Origin: Nitzschia sp. pyKryTriq1
Taxonomy: Eukaryota > Bacillariophyta > Bacillariophyceae > Bacillariales > Bacillariaceae
Assembly (NCBI GenBank): GCA_956465555.1
Contig: OY101118.1
Location: forward strand, 2,997,751 to 3,061,750
DNA length: 64,000 bases
Reading direction: 5' to 3'
Shown: positions 33,831-44,303 of the stretch, in pieces
Layout: the number at the start of each line of letters is the position of its first letter
Position numbering within the stretch: the stretch's first letter is position 1
Made by a program: the position numbers and the translations under genes
Notes under the pieces: model-generated
Seen by the model: only the letters and a program-made list of their open reading frames with translations
Told to the model about the DNA's origin: nothing
Database searches by the model: none

Positions 33831-34505
33831 GACTTGTCGCTGCCACGGCTCTACTCGACTCGCCCATGATGGTTCGCGAGGCTTGATTGCCTTTCACCTT
33901 TTGTCTAACCATGCCGCAACACATGTTCGGTTTGCCCCGGATCATGAGTGGGTGGTAGTATACTTTGTGTTGGACCTCAAACACGGAGCCATGGTGGTTG
34001 ACCATCCGAAAGCCGTAAATATTCATCTGACGGGCAAAGCTTCGGAACTTTGGAACATGACCCCGCTCGTTGGAGAAATACCTTGGGAGGATCTTTGCCG
34101 CAAAGTCCTCTTTGGAGAAGATCTTGAAGGCCTTGCCGCCTGGAAGCCACGAGACGATGTGGTCGTTTCCGTCGATGGCTGCATCTTCTAAGAGTCGGTG
34201 TAACTTGAACGGGAATTCAAACTATTAAAGCAGTGTGGTTAGAACAGCAGGAGGATGAAACAAAACACTTAAGAATTGGCCGCGTTTCGCTCAACGATCA
34301 TGTAGCTTACCCGGGTGACGAGAGTACGGGAGGAGCCATAAGACATGTCTCCGGTTTGGATATCATGATCCAACAACAGTGATGGCATGGTAACAATCCC
34401 AGCAGCAGAAGAAGAAGTAGGATCACTTTTGCTGCTGGTCGTATGGTTCCGTTGTTGGCATGCCTGATTGTGAGTCGAGATTGCCATGTTGGTGACTGCT
34501 TCCAT
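33289..34505 (-). CDS. Heat-shock-factor DNA-binding-domain protein
   Basis: Two exons, 34505-34311 and 34221-33289 (intron 89 bp); 375 residues. The junction gives TR|FEFPFKLHRLLEDAA, then HIVSWLPGGKAFKIFSK, a Phe-rich recognition region (KFRSFARQMNIYGF) and HPLMIRGKPN: an HSF winged helix-turn-helix. HSFs bind nGAAn repeats and drive transcription; diatoms carry an expanded family. The C-terminal half has a poly-Ala tract (from a CTG/CAG run at 33798-33831), and no clear coiled coil is visible. The start is uncertain: the next ATG in frame lies at 34505, but the open frame continues upstream to a TTG, and a 'ttttgcag' acceptor there could join a 5' exon. Confidence 0.8.
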
Positions 34506-34956
34506 GATAATGCAAATATTTTCAGACAGATGTATTGTGAAATTTGTGAGCACATCATGAAAACCACCAGCCTGCAAAACACGAAGCCAATGAGTTACGA
34601 TCAGTTAGTTGGGAGATAAATACAGATATCGAAAAAATAAGAATTCGCCACGCAAAAAGGGAACAAGTATTATTAAAAACGACTGGTCCATAACTAACAA
34701 TAATCCGAGATCTCAGCTGCACACTACCGTGCATGGTGTTGTTTTACAGGTAGTTTTAGTTGTTGTCTGTTGTGCGTGGATGATGATGCCCCGCCGAAGA
34801 ACGATCCATAAATAATAAGAGAACAGCAACAAAAATAATGTTCGCTACCGTACACCTATCTGCTGGGCGAAGAAGTAAAATAATATATTAATACTAGGTG
34901 TTTTTAATTTAGACCCCACCGAACGAAATGCCCGTTAAAATTTTCGCTCAAATTTA
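34506..34956. other. Intergenic spacer upstream of HSF
   Basis: Likely HSF promoter side. Low GC, with no gene recognised. Confidence 0.4.
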
Positions 34957-34988
34957 ATGCTCCGAAAAGCGACCCATAAAGAGAACAA

Positions 34989-35024
<36 letters not shown>

Positions 35025-35438
35025 ATGCGCCCATCCTGCCTCTCACTAAGTAGTAGTAGAGAGTATTGTCATCTGTACTACACAGTGTTGCTTGGTAGTT
35101 ACCCGTAGTCCCTCTCTCTACTCTCTACCACTACTCTACTAGTAGAGAGGGGTAGAGTAGTACCGGTAGATGCTGCTCCCACAAACCTCTACCGTACAGG
35201 TAGCACTATTACTCTTACATAATGATAGGAAAATCGCTTTCGGGCCGTCTATCATCACGGCACATTTTGGAGTGAAATGGCCTCGCTGGAATGAAGGGCG
35301 GGGAATGCTCCGAAGAGCGAAGCATAAAGAGAACAAGCACACATATATATTCACGATGATGCGCATCCTCTATCCTCTCACTACTGTACCTATAGCTAGT
35401 AGTAGAGAGTATTGTCATCTGCACTATTGCTTGGTAGT
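34957..35438. repeat. Direct repeat pair with (TA)n tract
   Basis: Two diverged copies, 34957-35099 and 35304-35438, in the same orientation share ATGCTCCGAA, ATAAAGAGAACAAGC, CACGATG, CTCTCACT and AGAGAGTATTGTCATCTG. The first contains a 30-bp pure (AT)n run at 34991-35020; the second has a much shorter AT stretch. Confidence 0.75.
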
Positions 35439-36288
35439 AGCGCATTGCGTTTAGTTGCATTCTTGCTGTACTTGTTCCCATTTTCTTGTTGGTGTCTCTG
35501 GAAGCTCCTCTTCGCATTACTACTAGTAGTATGGACCCCTGAGTACCCCGGGTGCCGTTGGGACACGGGAGACGATCCAAGAAATACAAGACGCAAGAAG
35601 AAGACCTCCCGGTACTGTACCGGCCGGTACCTGGTAGTAGTAGGACTAGTTCTATCATGATACTACCCGAGTAGTGTACTACTACTAGCTAGAGTCATCT
35701 TATCTACTACTCGTATGATCTATCGATTTAAGTATGATCTATGGGTCGTCGCTATCATGCTGGTGATGTTTAGTCTACTATCCTCCATCGTCCTTTCTCT
35801 CCTGAATTCTCTACTACTGGACGACTACAAATCTCTCGCGAAAAAGTGCACTGTCTAACAACAATTTAGCTCGCGGTACTACTACTATCGTCTATAGTAG
35901 CTAGTAGAGAGAGGAGCCTCCTCGCGAGGACTAGAGAATAGTACGCCGGCACGAGGAGGACAGTCCTACTACTATTACCAATTACCAGCCGATCATGGAC
36001 TCTACTACCCGGACGATAGAGAGGGTATGTGCTGGTATCACCTGGTGCCTTCAACGTAGCTACTCATATTGTAGTATACTAAAAATATGACTTGGCTACT
36101 ATTCGGAAGGACAAGTACTAGTAGTACCAGTCGTCGATCCTAGCGGCATGAGTACCACTAGGCTACAACCTTCTCGACTTCGGATTAGTTTTGTGCTTCA
36201 GTCGCTACAATAATTCTGCATTATTGGCTTACTGTTTCCTTTACACGAGTATGAGCAGCATTCTCACTCGGACGAGGTTGTTGCTTGG
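35439..36288. repeat. CTAGTAG/TACTAC-rich spacer
   Basis: Dense CTACTACTAGTAG, GTACTAC and TAGTAGAG strings, especially at 35635-35720 and 35870-36120, many of which pair with each other. No coding signal. Confidence 0.55.
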
Positions 36289-36963
36289 TTATTCTTTTTC
36301 GTCGTAATATCCAGCAATCAATCGATTCACGTCCAAAAAAATCTCATTGGAGTTGTGACTGAGGGAATGCGCCACGGCCGTTTGCAATGCAATGGCAGTA
36401 TTCTGAAGCGATTCCGAGTTGATGTCTACGGCAAAGGGAGGATCCGTCTTGCACGAAACTCCGACAATGGTATCCAACGGTTGCAAGCCCGCATTGGCGG
36501 CATTTCCCGTGACGCCCGTCACCAATACAAGCCCTCCTTTGGAGGATTCATCATCTGTTTCGACAGTGTCTTCGTATTCTGTTTCTGTCAAATCGAGTCC
36601 GGGAGCGCCATCGATGCGCAAGGGGGCTTCGAATCGTCCCAATACATAGACGGGTGGATTTTCGGGGGGTTGATAGGTGGTTCCTTGAGCTTTGGCGATT
36701 TCTTTGTTCAGGGTTTCAATGGAATTCAAAAATCGCGCTTGGTTGACCAGATTGGCCTCTTCTCGTGGCGGAGTGGGCCGTTCTTCTGCGGATTCTGATG
36801 ACGATAGCGATGAAGACGATGATTCCATCAACGAGAAAGAGAAGGATGGAGTCATCCTTGTCATCTTCGAGCTCATCTTCACACCTACGAATGATTCAAC
36901 CACCGTGACTGGAAACGCCAAAACCAGCAGTGGAAAAAGGATCATCCTGTTCACATTCATCAT
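36289..36963 (-). CDS. Plastid-targeted PDZ-like domain protein
   Basis: Single exon, 224 residues. The N-terminus is a signal segment (ILFPLLVLAFPVTVVES|FVGV) with Phe at +1, typical of diatom plastid import. After a Ser-rich stretch and a helical segment comes a region with LVLVTGVTGNAANAGLQPLDTIVGV, which looks like the carboxylate-binding loop and beta strands of a PDZ domain. The rest is of unknown function. Plastid PDZ proteins often act in thylakoid or protease contexts; this one lacks a protease domain. Confidence 0.7.
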   Translation of the reverse strand: MMNVNRMILFPLLVLAFPVTVVESFVGVKMSSKMTRMTPSFSFSLMESSSSSLSSSESAEERPTPPREEANLVNQARFLNSIETLNKEIAKAQGTTYQPPENPPVYVLGRFEAPLRIDGAPGLDLTETEYEDTVETDDESSKGGLVLVTGVTGNAANAGLQPLDTIVGVSCKTDPPFAVDINSESLQNTAIALQTAVAHSLSHNSNEIFLDVNRLIAGYYDEKE

Positions 36964-37394
36964 TATGGTGCAATAATAAGGGCGCCAGCAGTATAACCAA
37001 ACAAATCAAAGCACGCAAACACAAATGAATGAATGAAATGAACCATCATCGTTCATTGTGATGTCGCCAGAAGATGCGTCGTTATGGGTTGGAAAAGAGA
37101 GACGCACGAGACAGACACGCTAGAGGCGAGAGCGTGAGACAACGAGAGAGGCGGCCGATCCAGTTTGAAATTTCGAGAAGGAATCCGGAATTCATGTAGA
37201 AAATCACAAAATGAGATTCCCTTTCATCTTTTATTGGCATCAACGATCATAAAGCATAACGCACCTTTTCATCGATCCCGATTTTTTGTTGCTGATGTAT
37301 TAGGCCGGCCAGTACTTCTATCGGTACATCGATCAAGCATCAACAATCACATAGTAGTGTACGAACTACTTCCTCTAAACTACGAGTACTCACG
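36964..37394. other. Divergent intergenic region
   Basis: Separates two divergent genes, so both promoters should be here. Nothing else recognised. Confidence 0.45.
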
Positions 37395-38447
37395 ATGACG
37401 GCGCCGACTACAAGTACCGATATAATACCGATACCATTTCTGCGCCAAGCGTCGGCGTGGTTGTATGCATTGAATCCGTCGCTGTCGCGGATTCCTCCCC
37501 GAGCCGATGATCCAGGAACGTATTGCTACATGGGGCCCGATGGCACGACCAATGGCGCCATTCTCTGTCAAGATATGGATTATGGCATGGCGACATGTGT
37601 GGGAAGTTGGATGTTATCTCCAGAGCATCATATTGTCGAGGGTATTCTCGTGACGATTCTTGCATTGTGGGTGTTGCGATCCACAACTCCCAAACTACAG
37701 GAAATAATGACCGGCGATACCAATGCTATTGCCCACTTGAAAGTTCGACATCCACCGGGCGCTAAGGCCGCATCGCTCTTTTGTTTTGGAATGATCATGT
37801 GCTACAAATACTTTGGCTATCCCAAACGTGTCTTTTACATGGTCATGCCTTGCAATTTCCAGTGGGTTCTGAGTGTCGTTCAATGTTGGGTCATTCCGGA
37901 ATCATGGACCATAGCCCAATACACGTTATTGCAACTGCGATTGACCTTTCTCATGTCGGTCGTCATTGCGATTGTCACACCTGAGACAGACGATTGTCTA
38001 TTGCCTGGCGAGGTTGCCTTTTATTGGTTCAATCATGCCCTTCTACTGCTCCTACCAGCTGCCTATGTTGCCAATGGCAGTGTCTCGTGTTGGCCACCAG
38101 CTACTACTACTTCTTCTCCAACAACAACAGCAACCAAAAAGAAGATATCTACATTGACATTCAATCGCTATTGGTGGCAATATTCCTGTTGTCTCATGGC
38201 CATTTTCTATTTTTTACCCGTCACATTCCTGGCCATTGTGTCAGGTTTGAATCTCAATTTCATGATGCATCCACCTCATGATCACTTTTTGTTGTACGGA
38301 CCCTGGTTCCGACTTGTGGCCGTTGCCTCCTTGGCGACGCTCTTTATCGTATCCAGACTGCTAGTGGCATTTTATGAACAGTGTCTATTTCTACTAGTAT
38401 CCAGAAGCAACAGCAGCAGCGGCAAGAAGACGACAAAACAATGCTAA
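37395..38447 (+). CDS. TMEM164-family multi-pass membrane protein
   Basis: Single exon, 350 residues. About seven hydrophobic segments. Conserved stretches include RVFYMVMPCNFQWVLSVVQCW (cf. the family's NPCH-type Cys site, here with Cys retained but His replaced) and, near the end, GLNLNFMMHPPHDHFLLYGPWFRL, which matches the late TMEM164 signature. TMEM164 proteins are membrane acyltransferases in ether-phospholipid and autophagy biology; the human reaction cannot be assumed here. A poly-Thr/Ser loop with Pro-Thr-Ser lies between segments. The C-terminus is Ser/Lys-rich. Confidence 0.6.
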   Translation: MTAPTTSTDIIPIPFLRQASAWLYALNPSLSRIPPRADDPGTYCYMGPDGTTNGAILCQDMDYGMATCVGSWMLSPEHHIVEGILVTILALWVLRSTTPKLQEIMTGDTNAIAHLKVRHPPGAKAASLFCFGMIMCYKYFGYPKRVFYMVMPCNFQWVLSVVQCWVIPESWTIAQYTLLQLRLTFLMSVVIAIVTPETDDCLLPGEVAFYWFNHALLLLLPAAYVANGSVSCWPPATTTSSPTTTATKKKISTLTFNRYWWQYSCCLMAIFYFLPVTFLAIVSGLNLNFMMHPPHDHFLLYGPWFRLVAVASLATLFIVSRLLVAFYEQCLFLLVSRSNSSSGKKTTKQC

Positions 38448-38810
38448 GAAGAAGAAGAAGAGTACATTATTGCGATTTCTTTTTGGTCTATCCGCGATTC
38501 CAGCTGCCTACCTTGACTCTCTGATAACTACAGTATCTGCACTTGCTAATACTGGTAAAGAAGACGTCTTTCTCCAACGTCCGTTGGCCTCTGAGACGTT
38601 TATGTATTGCTCCGGTCCTAGTTTAATTTTGAAGGCCATCGCAGCCAAGCGTCTGGATCATTTCGCGGAAGTTTCTGCAACGAGGTTCAAGATTTCTAGT
38701 ATCACCGCTCGAAATATATTTCGTCAAACGTTTAAACTGCTGGTAGGCGCCGAATCATCCGTCCATCATCCACATCAGTCTTGTTGTATCCACCGCCACC
38801 ATCAAAGAAA
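38448..38810. other. Convergent spacer
   Basis: Between the convergent TMEM164-like and VanY-containing genes. No gene recognised. Confidence 0.45.
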
Positions 38811-41800
38811 TCACAGGTTACTTCCTGAAAAAAATTCACTTGTGAAAGGTTCTGCTTTCCCTTCAAAAGTCCAATGCCACATTTCTGGTTTTTTCATTTT
38901 CCGTGCTTCTTCCCATGAAAATCCAAAGTCGGCTGCATTTTGGATCAACCAATCATAGATGGGATTGTTGCCACGGGGCATTGTGATATCGAGTGCTTTG
39001 CCAAGCCCGTGGTTGCTCTTTCCTGGCTCGGCCGCCAAATTGCAAGTGCCACTCTTTTTCGAGTAGTTCCCGCATCCTGGATGACAGATTTTGGTATAGC
39101 AGTCATAAAACTCTTGCTGGCGCGCAACAGTGCGAAACGCTGATTCGATGGTCAATGTGATGCCATCCTTTGCGGCAGCTGCCTTCATCAGTTCAAAGCC
39201 ACATGCCACACGAAAAGTCATGTGATTGTCCTTTTCGTCGAGAGACATTTTCACCGCGTCTTTATTCCCCATATCTTCTTCTTGAATTGGAAGGAGCAGA
39301 ATAGTGTTTTCATTGTTGTCTTTCACTTTAGTGGATGCATCCTCGGGACTGTATCGACTGCATAATTCATCGTTGATTCCATATCGTACCATTTCGGCTG
39401 GTAGACCGAAACAGCATTTCACATCATCGGCTTGTTTAGGGCACAGCCCTGCTGTTGGGTGTCGACCTCCATAGTCTTCGCAGGTGGTATATTTGAGGCA
39501 GACACCAACTTCTGACGTCGACTGACAAGGTGTCCCCTGGAGGATTGCTTTCTCGTTGGTATTGTTGTCCTCACCAACACCACCATCACCACCGGGGCCG
39601 CTGTCAATCGATATGTGGGCGTCGCATTCTCTCGGATCGCTTCTCGCTCCCTGGTCGCCTTCTTTTGTTCCAATGTATTTTTGGCAGTAGGATTCGACTT
39701 CGCAGTGGAGACAGCACTCGTTGAATGGCCACACATCGTGGACTAAGTGGTCGAACCAGTTAGAGACGGTCCCAGCCTGTTTGTCAGGAGTTCCAGCGCT
39801 GCGGCTCCCGTGTGAAAGAAGGGCGCCCCCTGAGTCGTAGCAGCATTGCTGTCCGTGCGGCCTTGTAGAACCGGAAGCGCGAATGCAACCTGCGGCCTCT
39901 GGATGAAATTTGCCACAGTTTTTGCCTGGATGACAATTCAGGTCGTCGGTCCACTCCACCGTTCCATCGTCCAATGCTTCTAGACTTTTCGTGTGAACCA
40001 CTACACTGCAAGGACATTGGGGCAACGTTTGGATCCAGGAGATATCAAGAAGCTCTTGTGTGGCCCATGCCTCGCACCGATTGCAGGGGCAATCGTCAAC
40101 ACTATCTTTGAAGCCATCGCCGAAGAAAGAATACTCGTGGCATGACTTTGTATCTCTCTCCCATTCACAGTCATCTTGACGGTTGCACTCGTCACAAGTA
40201 GAAACACAGCACTTGTCCCCTGGTTGACACTCGACTCGAAGAACGGCCTTCTTTCCGTCTGCAAAGAAGGGACTTGATTCATAATGGACACCCAATATAC
40301 CCTCTGGATCAAGCACAGAAACAACGAGATCACTGTTGGGATCGGGTACAATATGTGCGGTGTAATCAAAGTCGGGTGTGGATAGGACACTGTCGCGATG
40401 GACTATCTCGACTTCGTAGACGCCTTTTGAGAATTGATATGTTGCTGTGCTCACAACGCCGAATTCAGGAGCCTGGTGGACGATATGTCCAACGATCAGA
40501 TTATATCTTTCCGAGTGCGAGCCGCTTTGGTCTCCAACAGTTAGCGTCACGCCTACAGTCGATGTGGTATCCTGGGCTACAGTTCCTGGGATACTCAAAT
40601 CGTTGAGCGGATTGCTCCCATGATTGATTTCCTCATAGTCTGAGTGCCCATCACCGTCGGTGTCAACCGAGAAAGGACTTGTCCCGTACTTCTGTTCCTC
40701 AAACAGTGTTAGACCATCGCCATCCAGATCCTCGTTGATATCGTCTGCTTCAGTTGAATCAGTACCAACCTTCCATTCAAACGCGTCCGTCAACAGATCG
40801 CCGTCTGTGTCGGGCTTCAAAGGGTTCATTCCAGAAGGTATGATAGGGATGAGAAACAACTTTCGACCAAGCGTGGAAGTGTTTCGCGAAAGAAATATGG
40901 AGGGCAGAGCATTACCGTAGTACTCGATAATGTTACTCAGTCCATCATTGTCTGGGTCGGCAAAGTACGACGAATCAAGCGAGTCGCTGTGGCCAAAATA
41001 AGAAGCTGCCCAATCATCCCACTCAGCTGGTTTCACTATCGTGCAATTTGTGCTGTTCCCGAAAAGCAATTGGTTGTTGCTTGGGGCAGCACTTATTGCA
41101 GTCGGGGATTTAGGGTCGAAATCATAGCTCAAAGGGCACAGAACCGGGCGGCACGTCCCAGAGATGCAGAGCTTTTCAACGCGGCTTGATAAAACAAGGT
41201 GGGCCTTCATCTTGCTGATGCAGTCAGATTTTTCTTGGTGTACAATCGTGAGAGAAGTCTTTCCCGGTTCGAGGGCCGCAGATGGCGCGGGAGCTTCGAA
41301 TTCTTCCAGAGCCGTTTTTCTTTCACTTTCTGCGTTCAATGACACAGGCATCGTAACTCCAAACAGGATAGATCGAGAACTGCCTGACACTTCCCAAGAA
41401 ACCTGGTCCTCATCAAAGCCTTCGAGTTCCAAAACGTCAACGGGAGACGTACGGAGAACATTGAAGTTCTCGAAGTCAGTACATTCGGCAAGGCCGCAAA
41501 CTCCGCAGTAAACATCTATCTCTTCCTTGAAAATCTTTTCGAGACGATCATGTTTCTCACACTTGGTTGAGTACGTCTTCCCCTGCTTGCTGCGTCGACA
41601 GATAGGTACACGATCCTTGCGGCAAGAACCGACGCCCTCCATACCTGGACATAGGTTTTTGCCATTTTTTGAAATTCCCTTTAGGGAGCCTTCTTGGGGA
41701 ATCTTTGGCTTGGTGCGACGAGCGACATGTTTGTTGCTTGGTGTCGTCACCCTGCTCTCTATTCCACTGCCACCAGTACCAACGAGGTCATGTTCGCCTT

Positions 41801-42041
41801 TGGCGACAAGAGGTAGAGAAGACCAACATATAGCAAGCAAGTATGAGTGGTGCAACCATAAAACAATGGATTCTAAATCTAAGAAAAGATTACCTTTCTC
41901 GTGACGAAGATACGAATGGTTCTGTGGAAGATTTTCGCCCTTTTCCGATTCAATTTTTCCTGCTTCGACCTGCCTGTTCCTACTAGAATACAAGAGGAGA
42001 CAAGCGCCGACAACACCTTTGAAAACATAGAGAAATTTCAT
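38811..42041 (-). CDS. Secreted multidomain protein: DxDxDG repeats, AMOP, Cys module, VanY (M15) carboxypeptidase
   Basis: Two exons, 42041-41894 and 41797-38811; 1044 residues. The 96-bp intron is a multiple of three without a stop, so one frame reads through it. The N-terminus is a signal peptide (MKFLYVFKGVVGACLLLYSS). Residues about 370-510 carry thrombospondin-3-like calcium motifs (DPDNDGLSN, DTDGDLLTD, DLDGDGLTL, DTDGDGHSD). A Cys-rich part then includes an AMOP-like domain (CGKFHPEAAGC, GQQCCYD, AGTPDKQ, NECCLHC). A short Cys module (GVCLKYTTCEDYGG...CP..DDVKCC) resembles the one next to fungal peptidoglycan hydrolases. The C-terminal 170 residues are VanY/M15: SAFRT, SNHGLGKALDI (His about 979, Asp about 986) and EMWHW (His about 1024). 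Likely trims peptide stems of bacterial peptidoglycan outside the cell. Confidence 0.82.
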   Translation of the reverse strand: MKFLYVFKGVVGACLLLYSSRNRQVEAGKIESEKGENLPQNHSYLRHEKGNLFLDLESIVLWLHHSYLLAICWSSLPLVAKGEHDLVGTGGSGIESRVTTPSNKHVARRTKPKIPQEGSLKGISKNGKNLCPGMEGVGSCRKDRVPICRRSKQGKTYSTKCEKHDRLEKIFKEEIDVYCGVCGLAECTDFENFNVLRTSPVDVLELEGFDEDQVSWEVSGSSRSILFGVTMPVSLNAESERKTALEEFEAPAPSAALEPGKTSLTIVHQEKSDCISKMKAHLVLSSRVEKLCISGTCRPVLCPLSYDFDPKSPTAISAAPSNNQLLFGNSTNCTIVKPAEWDDWAASYFGHSDSLDSSYFADPDNDGLSNIIEYYGNALPSIFLSRNTSTLGRKLFLIPIIPSGMNPLKPDTDGDLLTDAFEWKVGTDSTEADDINEDLDGDGLTLFEEQKYGTSPFSVDTDGDGHSDYEEINHGSNPLNDLSIPGTVAQDTTSTVGVTLTVGDQSGSHSERYNLIVGHIVHQAPEFGVVSTATYQFSKGVYEVEIVHRDSVLSTPDFDYTAHIVPDPNSDLVVSVLDPEGILGVHYESSPFFADGKKAVLRVECQPGDKCCVSTCDECNRQDDCEWERDTKSCHEYSFFGDGFKDSVDDCPCNRCEAWATQELLDISWIQTLPQCPCSVVVHTKSLEALDDGTVEWTDDLNCHPGKNCGKFHPEAAGCIRASGSTRPHGQQCCYDSGGALLSHGSRSAGTPDKQAGTVSNWFDHLVHDVWPFNECCLHCEVESYCQKYIGTKEGDQGARSDPRECDAHISIDSGPGGDGGVGEDNNTNEKAILQGTPCQSTSEVGVCLKYTTCEDYGGRHPTAGLCPKQADDVKCCFGLPAEMVRYGINDELCSRYSPEDASTKVKDNNENTILLLPIQEEDMGNKDAVKMSLDEKDNHMTFRVACGFELMKAAAAKDGITLTIESAFRTVARQQEFYDCYTKICHPGCGNYSKKSGTCNLAAEPGKSNHGLGKALDITMPRGNNPIYDWLIQNAADFGFSWEEARKMKKPEMWHWTFEGKAEPFTSEFFSGSNL

Positions 42042-43800
42042 CGTTTCTTCTTCTGTTTCTTTGATTTTCGAGTTTTGTTTTGATTTGATTTGCTGGTTTG
42101 TTTTGATTTTGTGAGCCTTCGCTTCGCAAACGCGTCGTCTCATTGTTTGTTTTCCCCGGCCATTCAGATTGTCGATGCGGTTCGCAAACGAAGGAAGATA
42201 CTATTTTTGCCAGCTGCTGTACAATGTACTCACCTTGAACAAGTATCACGAGGATCGATCCGAACTCTGACAAAGTTCTGCCCGCTGTCGACTTCTTTTC
42301 CAATTATCCAATATTTATGAATGTTTTTTGAGCGAGTAAAAGCGAAGCCAGCTGGGCATACAATGGCTTCGGATTGGAGTTGTAGACTTCCCATCGACTG
42401 GTAAAAGTCTACAATTCAGTATCTTCTTCAATTCATTGGATCGTCGTCAATTGCTATCTGCTTCCCTAAACCTGGCAAGCAAGCAAAGACAAGAACACAA
42501 CCGCCTTGATCCGCGACATGGCACGTGCATCATTAACGACGACCTATTCGCAATTCAATAATGAGGGTGCCAGTACGACATGTCGACATACATAGCGCTT
42601 TCTTCCCATGATGTTGTTTTGTTGTTGTTTTGTTGCTGCTCTGTTGCGTCACCTGCGATACTCGTATCATGCATAGTCTAAGATACCAGATAAAAAGTAA
42701 AAAGCAAACCGAATACAAATATAGCCGGCGTTTCAGTTATTATTTGGACATCATGCAGCTCATGGTGTCTAACGAACGCAAAAAAATCCTCGTAAAAGTC
42801 TGTTGAAATATCTCTGCAGGCAAGACGCAAGGGCAGGCAATGAAGGGGACTACTTCATGCCTATTCGGTCTTGGTTGCGAGTCCCGCTTGGGCTGAGAAG
42901 GTAGGGGAAGGACAGACGGGATTCGGCGATCAATCGACATCGGCAGGACAGTTCATCTCATTGCATCTTGCGGCAATACGATGCTCTTGACCATGTTGAC
43001 GGATGTCCATGGCCATGAGTTTTCGAGGCATGTAATGACTATTGTTAGTCAGCCGCTATTGGTCCGCAACCTGCAGTCCCATCCGGGCGCCTTGCTCCAT
43101 CTGGAAGGTGGTTCTGGTTGGTTGTAGTGTAGTTGGCGTACGATACTCGTGCCATCGCTCTCGGGTTACTGCCGTCACCGCCATCACCCACATTCCAACA
43201 TTATTCCTCCCGTCATGGTCAGCACTGCTGTGCTGCATGGGGCTCCAATCATTCAACAACACACTTTCCTTGCTGCCAAGGAACCTTCCTGGTCGAGGTA
43301 CGATGAAGTACAGGTACCTTCCGGTATGCACACCGTTGGCGGTACTGGTACAGTAAGTACAGTAAACGCCACCTTTTGATGACAGCGCCACCTGAAAAGG
43401 GGCACATCATTTCAATTCCACGCGTAGGAAGAATATCCAATGGACGGCGGCGGGGGCGGCGGGGGCGGCGGCGGCGGCACCAATTAAAAGTCTGAGACCG
43501 GCAATATCGTGATGTTTCTTCCCCTTAAAAAACGTACACTAGATCACCTCATGTTACTACCTTGAATTCCATTTATATCCATCAAAATGGATCCATTAAA
43601 TCTGGGAAGCGGCGTTTTTATTCTTCTTGGTGTGGTTGAGATAATGACAATGATGGTTTATTGTTGGATGTATTCATTTGGTCCGATTATTTCTGATGAA
43701 TGTATTGTTTGATAATGATGGGATTTTGTTTTGTGTGTTGTGTGTTTTGTCTTTTGTGTGCGCTCTGAACTCCCCCTCGAAAACGTATTCGTACCAAAAT
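42042..43800. other. Intergenic region, no clear gene
   Basis: No recognised gene. Holds a GGC/GGGGC-rich run at 43444-43480, a (T/G)-rich tract near 43720-43760 and short TACCGG strings. A 33-codon frame on the minus strand (start about 43032) is too short to support. Confidence 0.4.
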
Positions 43801-44034
43801 ATTCCCGAAATGTAAGATTCCCTTGATCTGGGTCGGCGACCCAGAAACTGGTAGTGGTTGCGGAACCACTACCGGTTTTTGCTGACGTGGCGTACCCAGA
43901 CTGTCCCGGTCTGGGTACTCTGACAATTTCGGGAATCACCCACTGGGTGATTCTGCCTCGGTAGACTACCAGTAAGCAGTCATCCTCGGCCGAAATCCTC
44001 GGCGGAGCCTCGGATTACGGCCTCGGCTGACTGC
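43801..44034. repeat. Nested hairpin cluster with outer inverted repeat
   Basis: Five adjacent inverted repeats by eye. (1) 43828-43844, 7-bp arms. (2) 43845-43878, 15-bp arms with one mismatch. (3) 43892-43918, perfect 10-bp arms. (4) 43933-43953, perfect 10-bp arms. (5) about 43976-44034, long imperfect arms beginning GCAGTCA and ending TGACTGC. An outer perfect 11-bp repeat ATTCCCGAAAT pairs 43801-43811 with 43926-43936. Could be a MITE-like element or a structured regulatory/ncRNA sequence. Confidence 0.8.
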
Positions 44035-44303
44035 CGGGCGCGCGCCGAGTAGCAAGACGTCCCCATTGAATTGAATTGCATTCGCTTCGAAGCTTCGCCA
44101 TTTTTGATTGGATACCCGTACCGGTACGGTACGAGTAAGCATTGTCCGATCCGATCTTTCGCGCGACGTTTGGATATACTCCACTCACCGCTCCTCGCGT
44201 CGAAACTTGTCTATTCAACGACTTCTCGAAAGTCTCCATTTTCCTCTTTCCCTTCTATATCTGGTCAACAACTTCTACAAATACTTCTTCCAATCATCGA
44301 AGA

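Noticed and set aside
33709-34191. Plus-strand open frame over the HSF gene
   Set aside because: The minus strand gives a clear HSF DNA-binding domain; the plus frame is a shadow with poly-Cys from the CTG run.
43658-43939. Minus-strand open frame over the hairpin cluster
   Set aside because: Sequence is mostly palindromic repeat and shows no protein family.
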